Of a DNA stretch of 64,000 bases, positions 58,168 through 64,000 are shown piece after piece; position 1 is the first letter of the stretch; every line of letters starts with the position of its first letter. The DNA lies in the NCBI GenBank assembly GCA_910587045.1, contig CAJULG010000011.1, positions 22,001-86,000 of the forward strand, in the 5' to 3' direction. The position numbers were made by a program, and so were the translations under genes. The notes below the pieces were generated by a model. It worked only from the letters and a program-made list of their open reading frames with translations, did not search any database and was not told the DNA's origin. Origin of the DNA: an uncultured Lachnospiraceae bacterium. Its GTDB lineage: Bacteria; Bacillota; Clostridia; Lachnospirales; Lachnospiraceae.

Positions 58168-58881
58168 ATGAATGAAATGGAAAAACTAAAACGGATTGTA
58201 AATGAGAGCAATAATGTTGTGTTTTTTGGTGGAGCAGGTGTCTCTACAGAGAGTGGTATTCCTGATTTTCGAAGTGTGGACGGATTATATAACCAGAAAT
58301 ATCGGTATCCTCCGGAACAGATAGTCAGTCATAGCTATTATTGTCAGCATACAGAAGAATTCTATGAGTTTTATAAGGATAAGATGATCGTAACGGATGC
58401 AGAGCCGAATGCCGCTCACCTCCGTCTGGCACAGTTGGAGCGGGAAGGTCATGTGAAGGCGGTGATCACGCAGAACATTGACGGACTACATCAGAAAGCA
58501 GGAAGTAAGGAAGTATTGGAGCTTCATGGTTCCATTCACCGGAATTACTGTGAACGCTGTCATGCGTTCTATGATTTGGATTATATCGTAAATGCGGAGG
58601 GAGTGCCAAAATGTAAGTGCGGTGGTAACGTGAAGCCGGATGTGGTTCTCTATGAGGAAGGACTGGATACGGAGACGATCCAGAAAGCAATATATTATAT
58701 CTCTCATGCAGAGGTACTGATCATTGGAGGAACTTCACTGATGGTGTATCCTGCAGCAGGAATGATCGATTATTTTCATGGCACCTGCCTGGCAGTCATC
58801 AATAAGTCACCAACGCCCCGGGATCATCAGGCAGATATTTTAATCCAGGATAGTATTGGCAAGGTATTTTCCAGCATATAA
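58168..58881 (+). CDS. cobB: NAD-dependent protein deacylase (sirtuin)
   Basis: A 237-residue SIR2-family protein: GGAGVSTESGIPDFRSVDGL (cofactor loop), ITQNIDGLHQKAG, the catalytic histidine in LELHGSIH, four zinc cysteines (YCERC and CKCG) and KPDVVLYEEGL. It removes acyl groups from lysines of proteins using NAD+. Length fits class M/U-like bacterial sirtuins. AGGAGG precedes ATG 58168. The operon likely continues from the transglutaminase-like gene, and a start-stop element follows. Confidence 0.94.
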   Translation: MNEMEKLKRIVNESNNVVFFGGAGVSTESGIPDFRSVDGLYNQKYRYPPEQIVSHSYYCQHTEEFYEFYKDKMIVTDAEPNAAHLRLAQLEREGHVKAVITQNIDGLHQKAGSKEVLELHGSIHRNYCERCHAFYDLDYIVNAEGVPKCKCGGNVKPDVVLYEEGLDTETIQKAIYYISHAEVLIIGGTSLMVYPAAGMIDYFHGTCLAVINKSPTPRDHQADILIQDSIGKVFSSI

Positions 58882-58924
58882 AAGGAGAAGAAAATGTAGA
58901 TTTTCTGAAAAAATCATAAATTCC

Positions 58925-58953
58925 TTTTTTCAACGATAGGCTTATGCTATACT
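58925..58953 (+). promoter_or_regulatory. Promoter of citrate synthase
   Basis: An extended -10, TGC-TATACT (58945-58953), 17 bp after a T run (58925-58930) that makes a poor -35. It lies about 50 bp before the start codon. Confidence 0.45.
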
Positions 58954-59004
58954 GATAGTTATGGATAACAGGAAAAGGACAGGAAGAATTAAAGGAGTGG
59001 TAGA

Positions 59005-60366
59005 ATGCAGGGGAACTTTTCGGAGATTACAAAGGAGTTAGTTGATTTATCTGAGATTTGTAGAAAAAATGGAACGATAGACCCGGATCTGTATGTAAAA
59101 TACGAGGTGAAACGAGGACTTCGGGATATTAATGGTAAGGGAGTTTTAACCGGTTTAACAGATATCTCTAAGATCCAGTCTTATACAACGGTAGACTGTG
59201 AGATGGTTCCCTGTGAAGGCAAGCTGTATTATCAGGGTGTGGATATCGAAGATATTGTCGGAGGCTTTATTAAGGAAAAGCGCTTTGGATATGAGGAGAC
59301 ACTGTATCTGCTTCTGTTCGGAACATTACCCAATCAGGAACAACTGGATCAGTTAAATCGTCTTTTGGCAGAATACCGTTCTCTGCCGACCAGCTTTGTC
59401 CGGGATATTATTATGAAGGCACCCAGTCGGGATATGATGAATACTCTGGCAAGAAGTGTGCTTACACTCTATGCTTATGATGATCGCGCAGATGATACCT
59501 CACTGCCGAATGTGTTGCGACAGTGTCTGGAATTAACTGCGTTGGTACCATTGATCTCGGTGTATGGGTATCAGGCATATATGCATTATCATGAAGGTCA
59601 TAGTTTGTTTATTCATCTGCCGCAGCCGGAATTATCAACTGCTGAGAATATCTTATATTTATTGCGGGAGAATAGTCAGTATTCCGAATTAGAGGCCAGG
59701 ATACTGGATCTTGCACTGGTGCTTCATGCAGAGCATGGCGGTGGAAATAATTCTACCTTCACGACGCATGTGGTTACTTCTTCCGGAACAGATACATATT
59801 CCTGTATTGCCGCCTCATTGGGTTCTTTGAAGGGGCCAAAGCATGGCGGGGCCAATATCAAGGTGGTTCATATGTTTGAGGATCTGAAGGAACAGGTAAA
59901 GGACTGGAAGGATGAAGGAGAAATAAGACAGTATTTAAGTGATCTGCTGAATAAGAAAGCATTTGACCATCAGGGGCTGATCTATGGAATGGGACATGCG
60001 GTATACTCGATTTCCGACCCGAGAGCTAAGGTTCTGCGACAGTTTGTTGAGAAATTATCGGTTGAAAAGAACCGGACGGAAGAATACGAGCTGTATTCCA
60101 TGGTGGAACGTCTTGCACCGGAAGTCATTGCCGAAGAACGGAAGATCTACAAAGGAGTAAGTGCAAACGTTGATTTTTACAGCGGCTTTGTGTACAGTAT
60201 GCTGGATCTGCCAACGGAACTGTATACACCGATATTTGCGATCGCCAGAATGGCAGGATGGAGCGCCCACCGGATGGAGGAACTGATCAATCAGGGAAAA
60301 ATCATCCGGCCTGCTTACAAATGTGTTGCAAAATCAAAAGAATATGTGCCGATGAATGAACGATAA
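59005..60366 (+). CDS. gltA: Citrate synthase
   Basis: A 453-residue citrate synthase: GVLTGLTDISKI near the start, LYYQGVDIEDIVGGF, the active-site histidine in VLHAEHGGGNNSTF, the second His in YGMGHAVYSISDPR and the catalytic Asp in NVDFYSGFVY, and IFAIARMAGWSAH near the end. It makes citrate from oxaloacetate and acetyl-CoA. It is longer than E. coli GltA at the N-terminus, as in many Clostridia. AAAGGAG precedes ATG 59005. No other TCA gene is nearby; in an anaerobe it would feed glutamate synthesis. Confidence 0.95.
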   Translation: MQGNFSEITKELVDLSEICRKNGTIDPDLYVKYEVKRGLRDINGKGVLTGLTDISKIQSYTTVDCEMVPCEGKLYYQGVDIEDIVGGFIKEKRFGYEETLYLLLFGTLPNQEQLDQLNRLLAEYRSLPTSFVRDIIMKAPSRDMMNTLARSVLTLYAYDDRADDTSLPNVLRQCLELTALVPLISVYGYQAYMHYHEGHSLFIHLPQPELSTAENILYLLRENSQYSELEARILDLALVLHAEHGGGNNSTFTTHVVTSSGTDTYSCIAASLGSLKGPKHGGANIKVVHMFEDLKEQVKDWKDEGEIRQYLSDLLNKKAFDHQGLIYGMGHAVYSISDPRAKVLRQFVEKLSVEKNRTEEYELYSMVERLAPEVIAEERKIYKGVSANVDFYSGFVYSMLDLPTELYTPIFAIARMAGWSAHRMEELINQGKIIRPAYKCVAKSKEYVPMNER

Positions 60367-60389
60367 GAATCGTTGGGAAGGAGTATTCT

Positions 60390-60575
60390 ATGGCATTTGA
60401 ACAATTACCGGAGGATCCCATGCTTCTGTTGAGTGTTGTTAATACGAAGCTTCGGGATACCTATGCTTCCCTGGATATATTGTGCGAGGATCTGAATGTG
60501 GATCCGGAATGGTTGAAGGATAAGTTGAAAAAGATTGATTATGTATATCGTACAGATTTAAATCGTTTTATCTGA
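60390..60575 (+). CDS. Small DUF4250-like protein
   Basis: A 61-residue acidic protein, LPEDPMLLLSVVNTKLRDTY, CEDLNVDPEWLKDKLKKIDY and a TDLNRFI end. This matches DUF4250, a short helical family common in Lachnospiraceae with unknown function. It lies 23 bp after citrate synthase and may be co-transcribed. AAGGAG precedes ATG 60390. Confidence 0.85.
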   Translation: MAFEQLPEDPMLLLSVVNTKLRDTYASLDILCEDLNVDPEWLKDKLKKIDYVYRTDLNRFI

Positions 60576-60642
60576 TTTAAGATAAAAGCTGTGGAAATTT
60601 GTATCTGCAACTAAAAATTGCCCATTTGAAACCCCAGGTTGC

Positions 60643-60672
60643 TTGACATGACTGGGATAGAGCCATTAGGAT
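60643..60672 (+). promoter_or_regulatory. Candidate promoter of the DUF4190-like gene
   Basis: TTGACA (60643-60648), 18 bp, TAGGAT (60667-60672), 42 bp before the start codon. Confidence 0.4.
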
Positions 60673-60713
60673 AATCCTGTCGAAAGAAATTGTGAGTGAC
60701 TGGAGGTATACTT

Positions 60714-61085
60714 ATGGATCATATGAATTATGATGGAAGCAATCCGAATGGCGTGGAACAGGATCAGAGTCCGAACAGTGGAAGGCCGGTTTATAATGAA
60801 CCGATCAGGCCGGCGGCTCCCGGGCAGACACCGGGAAAGGCAGTTGTCAGTATCATACTTGGTATAGTTTCTATTGTATGTTCCTGCAGCGGTCTGATCA
60901 GTCTGGTTTGTTCGATCATCGGACTTGTATTATGCGGTCAGATGAAACGGGAGCTGCAAGGACTGCCAGGGACGGGGAAGGCTGGTATGGCACTTAATAT
61001 TATCGGACTGGTGTTAGGAATATTCGGGATTTTATTCTGGCTGATTTTGATCTTATTTGGGGAGTGGGAAGTGAATTATTACTAA
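60714..61085 (+). CDS. DUF4190-like small membrane protein
   Basis: A 123-residue protein. The N-terminal about 40 residues are hydrophilic and Pro/Asn/Gly-rich. Two hydrophobic hairpins follow: VSIILGIVSIVCSCSGLISL and, after a basic cytosolic loop, MALNIIGLVLGIFGILFWLI. This is the pattern of DUF4190, a membrane family of unknown function. ATG 60714 follows TGGAGG; an upstream in-frame ATG at 60696 is weaker. The last residues (WEVNYY) are aromatic. It ends before a terminator and the clpB control region. Confidence 0.8.
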   Translation: MDHMNYDGSNPNGVEQDQSPNSGRPVYNEPIRPAAPGQTPGKAVVSIILGIVSIVCSCSGLISLVCSIIGLVLCGQMKRELQGLPGTGKAGMALNIIGLVLGIFGILFWLILILFGEWEVNYY

Positions 61086-61163
61086 GCGCGCCTTGCTTAG
61101 GGAGGTAATAGTAAGGGAGAATTGAATTTCCGGGATTCGGAATGAAGTGAATACTAAGACAGG

Positions 61164-61208
61164 AAGAAGCTGTATACAATATCAGATATATGGCTTCTTT
61201 TTTATTTA
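61164..61208 (+). terminator. Terminator after the DUF4190-like gene
   Basis: AAGAAGC pairs with GCTTCTT, with an inner TGTATA/TATATG extension using two wobble pairs, and is followed by a long T-rich tail. Confidence 0.75.
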
Positions 61209-61226
61209 ATGACACAATACTATTTA

Positions 61227-61253
61227 TCAGCACTCTTGACAAACGAGTGCTAA
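61227..61253 (+). promoter_or_regulatory. CIRCE element (HrcA operator) before clpB
   Basis: TCAGCACTC and GAGTGCTAA flank a 9-bp spacer, the CIRCE pattern TTAGCACTC-N9-GAGTGCTAA with one mismatch in the left arm. TTGACA (61236-61241) lies inside the spacer. HrcA binding should repress clpB until heat or protein-folding stress. Confidence 0.88.
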
Positions 61254-61260
61254 AAATGTA

Positions 61261-61289
61261 TTGACATTAACCGGACATAGTGTTATAGT
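61261..61289 (+). promoter_or_regulatory. clpB promoter
   Basis: TTGACA (61261-61266), 17 bp, TATAGT (61284-61289) is near consensus and lies just after the CIRCE element, 77 bp before the start codon. Confidence 0.65.
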
Positions 61290-61365
61290 CGGAATAGAAC
61301 AAGGAAACAAAAGCAAGATGATCATTTGATCATGGTCAGACATGGATATACAAGGAGGTTATATT

Positions 61366-63945
61366 ATGGATGCAGAGAAGTTTACGAAAAAGTCCTTAGA
61401 TGTTATTGAGAACTGCTCCAGGATTGCGTATGAATATAACAATCAGGAAATTGATCAGGAGCATTTATTGCTAAGTATGGTAACTACAGAGGATTGTCTG
61501 ATTGCAAAGCTGATCGAGAAGCTGGGCGTGGATCTGGCGGGATTTACCAGTGAATGTGAACGGGCAGTCGCATACCGGCCGAAGGTGACCGGTACCAGTG
61601 ATGTATATATGAGCCGGGAATTTACCATGACGTTAATGGATGCGGAAAACGAATCCAAACAGATGGGGGATTCGTATATTTCTGTGGAGCATATTTTCCT
61701 TGCCATGATAAAAAAGGCGAATAAGGCAGTCCGGACGATCTTTCAAAAGTACGGGATTACAAGAGATGCCTTTCTGAAAGCCCTGGTTACTGTCCGGGGC
61801 AATCAGAAGGTGGAAAGCGATAATCCGGAGGCAACATATGACAGCCTGTCAAAGTATGGGTATGATCTGGTAGAGCGGGCCAGACAGCAGAAGCTGGATC
61901 CTGTGATCGGACGGGATTCCGAGATCCGGAACATTATCCGGATCTTGTCCCGAAAGACTAAGAATAATCCGGTATTGATCGGTGAACCGGGCGTTGGTAA
62001 GACTGCAGCGGTGGAAGGACTGGCGCAGCGTATTGTCAGAGGTGATGTGCCGGATGGCCTGAAGGATAAGCAGGTCTATGCGTTGGATATGGGAGCATTA
62101 CTGGCCGGCGCAAAATACCGTGGTGAATTTGAGGAGCGGTTAAAAGCTGTCCTGGATGAGGTGAAAAAAAGTGAAGGGAAGATCATCCTTTTCATTGATG
62201 AACTGCATACGATAGTTGGTGCAGGTAAGACAGACGGTGCCATGGATGCAGGAAATATGCTGAAGCCAATGCTGGCACGCGGAGAACTGCATTGCATCGG
62301 TGCGACAACCCTGGATGAGTATCGACAGTATATTGAGAAGGATGCAGCATTGGAGCGTCGGTTCCAGCCGGTTTTGGTGAATGAACCGACTGTGGAGGAT
62401 ACCATATCAATCCTGCGTGGGCTGAAGGAACGATATGAAGTGTTTCATGGCGTGAAGATTACGGATGGGGCATTGGTATCAGCCGCTACATTATCGAATC
62501 GTTATATTACAGACCGTTTTCTTCCGGATAAGGCGATCGATCTGGTAGATGAAGCATGTGCCATGATCAAAACAGAGCTGGATTCCATGCCGATGGAATT
62601 AGATGATATGTCCCGGCGGATCATGCAGATGGAGATTGAGGAGGCCGCATTGAAGAAGGAGGATGACCGGCTGAGCCGGGAGCGTCTGTCAGAGCTGCAA
62701 AGAGAACTGGCAGAACTGAAGGATACCTTTGCCAATGCCAAAGCAGACTGGGAAAAAGAGAAGCAGGAGGTAGAAAAGGTAACCAGGCTTCGGGAAGAGA
62801 TCGAATCTCTGAACAACCAGATTCAGATCGCACAACGGAATTATGATTTGAATAAGGCGGCAGAATTACAATACGGGAAGCTGCCGCAGCTACAACAGGA
62901 ATTGGCGCAGGAGGAGGAACGCTTAAAGACAGAGGAGCATACGCTGGTGCATGAAAGCGTAACGGATGAGGAAATCGCTAAGATCATTTCACGCTGGACG
63001 GGAATACCGGTTGCAAAGCTGACAGAGAGTGAACGGAATAAGACCCTGCATCTGGATGAAGAACTGCATAAGCGTGTTGTGGGGCAGGATGAGGCGGTAC
63101 AGCTGGTCAGTGAATCCATCATCCGTTCAAAGGCAGGAATCAAAGACCCGAGTAAACCGATCGGCTCCTTCTTATTCTTAGGACCTACCGGTGTAGGTAA
63201 GACAGAGCTTGCCAAGACGCTTGCTGCAAGTCTCTTTGATAATGAAGCCAATATGATACGGATTGACATGAGTGAATATATGGAGAAGCATTCAGTGGCT
63301 CGTCTGATCGGAGCGCCTCCAGGCTATGTGGGCTATGATGAGGGCGGTCAGTTAACGGAAGCTGTACGAAGGAAGCCATATTCTGTAGTTCTGTTTGATG
63401 AAGTGGAAAAGGCGCATCCGGATGTATTTAATGTACTGCTGCAGGTACTGGATGATGGACGGATCACGGATTCCAAAGGAAAGACGGTTGATTTTAAGAA
63501 TACTATACTGATCATGACGTCGAATATCGGTTCTCAGTATCTGTTAGAAGGAATTGATGAGAACGGCAATATCAGACCGGAGACCCAGACCATGGTCATG
63601 AATGAACTGCGGGCACAGTTCCGTCCGGAATTTCTGAACCGGCTGGATGAGATCATCCAGTTCAAACCATTAACAAAGGAGAATATCGGCGGTATTGTAG
63701 ATCTGCTGATCACAGAACTGAATCAGCGGCTTGCTGATCGGGAAATTGGAATCACAGTTACGGAACCAGCCAAGGCGTTTATTGTAGAGCATGGATATGA
63801 TCCGGTTTATGGTGCAAGACCGCTGAAGCGTTATCTGCAAAAGAACGTAGAGACACTGGTGGCTAAAATGATCCTGGGAGATAAACTGGGAGTTAATCAG
63901 CGGATCGTTCTGGATGTGGAACAGGGAGAGCTGGTAACACGTTAG
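61366..63945 (+). CDS. clpB: ClpB disaggregase (Hsp100 AAA+ chaperone)
   Basis: An 859-residue ClpB. The N-terminal domain (QEIDQEHLLLSM) is followed by AAA-1 with Walker A GEPGVGKTA (206-214), a long middle coiled coil (about 405-525, KKEDDRLSRERLSELQRELA), and AAA-2 with Walker A GPTGVGKTE (606-614), GAPPGYVGYDEGG and the C-terminal YDPVYGARPLKRYL. The middle domain and full length separate it from ClpC/ClpA. With DnaK it dissolves protein aggregates. AAGGAGG precedes ATG 61366; the longer frame from 61342 is not needed. CIRCE control fits HrcA regulation. Confidence 0.97.
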   Translation: MDAEKFTKKSLDVIENCSRIAYEYNNQEIDQEHLLLSMVTTEDCLIAKLIEKLGVDLAGFTSECERAVAYRPKVTGTSDVYMSREFTMTLMDAENESKQMGDSYISVEHIFLAMIKKANKAVRTIFQKYGITRDAFLKALVTVRGNQKVESDNPEATYDSLSKYGYDLVERARQQKLDPVIGRDSEIRNIIRILSRKTKNNPVLIGEPGVGKTAAVEGLAQRIVRGDVPDGLKDKQVYALDMGALLAGAKYRGEFEERLKAVLDEVKKSEGKIILFIDELHTIVGAGKTDGAMDAGNMLKPMLARGELHCIGATTLDEYRQYIEKDAALERRFQPVLVNEPTVEDTISILRGLKERYEVFHGVKITDGALVSAATLSNRYITDRFLPDKAIDLVDEACAMIKTELDSMPMELDDMSRRIMQMEIEEAALKKEDDRLSRERLSELQRELAELKDTFANAKADWEKEKQEVEKVTRLREEIESLNNQIQIAQRNYDLNKAAELQYGKLPQLQQELAQEEERLKTEEHTLVHESVTDEEIAKIISRWTGIPVAKLTESERNKTLHLDEELHKRVVGQDEAVQLVSESIIRSKAGIKDPSKPIGSFLFLGPTGVGKTELAKTLAASLFDNEANMIRIDMSEYMEKHSVARLIGAPPGYVGYDEGGQLTEAVRRKPYSVVLFDEVEKAHPDVFNVLLQVLDDGRITDSKGKTVDFKNTILIMTSNIGSQYLLEGIDENGNIRPETQTMVMNELRAQFRPEFLNRLDEIIQFKPLTKENIGGIVDLLITELNQRLADREIGITVTEPAKAFIVEHGYDPVYGARPLKRYLQKNVETLVAKMILGDKLGVNQRIVLDVEQGELVTR

Positions 63946-63948
63946 AAA

Positions 63949-63989
63949 GGGGCTGTCGCACTAAGTAATTAGTGTACAGCTCCTTTTTT
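63949..63989 (+). terminator. Terminator after clpB
   Basis: GGGGCTGT pairs with ACAGCTCC (one G-U) and CACTAA with TTAGTG around a GTAA loop, followed by six T. Confidence 0.9.
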
Positions 63990-64000
63990 CTGCAAAAAAT

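Noticed and set aside
1..64000. tRNA, rRNA, insertion sequence, prophage or CRISPR features
   Set aside because: None was recognised by eye; no cloverleaf with CCA-adjacent signature, transposase motif or regular repeat array was found. A tRNA scan was not possible here.

Overview
The window looks like chromosome of an anaerobic, low-to-moderate GC Firmicute, most likely a gut Lachnospiraceae-type Clostridium relative. Reasons seen in the sequence: strong AGGAGG-type ribosome sites, many sigma-A promoters with 17-bp spacers, U-tract terminators, pyruvate phosphate dikinase, a reverse-order rubrerythrin with rubredoxin, FeoA/FeoA/FeoB with a small Cys-rich Feo partner, an [FeFe]-hydrogenase-like sensor, a lysine riboswitch, CIRCE control of clpB, and small families typical of Lachnospiraceae (DUF4250, DUF6465-like, CmpB-like membrane protein). 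No rRNA, tRNA, CRISPR array, transposase or prophage gene was recognised. Most of the window is ordinary core genome on the + strand.

Layout. 1-2.3 kb: end of ppdK, a membrane diguanylate cyclase, and a minus-strand DtxR-family metal regulator. 2.3-5.6 kb: ferrous iron uptake operon (feoA, feoA, feoB, Cys-rich partner) with DtxR-like operators on its promoter region and before feoB. 5.7-7.6 kb: a cytosolic [FeFe]-hydrogenase-like sensor fused to a chemotaxis signalling domain. 7.7-15.7 kb: a tightly coupled ten-gene operon with a polyprenyl-type glycosyltransferase, two acyl carrier proteins, a ketoreductase-like SDR, an AAC(3)-type acyltransferase, a free-standing adenylation enzyme, a KAS III enzyme, two GNAT acyltransferases and a metallo-beta-lactamase-fold hydrolase. 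It looks like a pathway that builds an unusual acyl or aminoacyl group and puts it on an amine, perhaps an amino sugar, and it is the best candidate for an undescribed system here. It ends convergently against a small XRE regulator.

16-25.5 kb: a sensory c-di-GMP phosphodiesterase, prfC, an NfeD/SPFH pair, a proline symporter with an SCP2-like protein, and a MocR regulator. 25.9-33 kb: a tandem-OB SSB-like protein, a CobO-family ATPase, the lysine-riboswitch-controlled dapA-dapB pair, nadE, DegV and HAD proteins. 33-40 kb: a histidine-kinase-like membrane protein that has lost its phospho-acceptor histidine, a DUF1189 protein, CYTH and DJ-1 proteins, a CmpB-like membrane protein and a nuclease-helicase. 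40-43 kb: HAD, murF, and an oxidative stress pair (rubrerythrin, rubredoxin) under a perfect palindrome.

43-53 kb is a block of three ABC export systems with local regulators: XRE-TPR plus ABC; GntR(YtrA-type) plus ABC plus a DUF3267 zincin-like protein; and a MacA/MacB/FtsX-like efflux operon. A LytTR/DUF3021 pair runs the other way between the first two. 53.5-64 kb: a Lys/Ala-rich histone-tail-like protein, GDPD, pyruvate kinase, a transglutaminase-like protein, DUF1700, a sirtuin, citrate synthase, small proteins and CIRCE-controlled clpB.

All functions come from reading motifs by eye. No database search was run. Promoters and operators are sequence-pattern calls.
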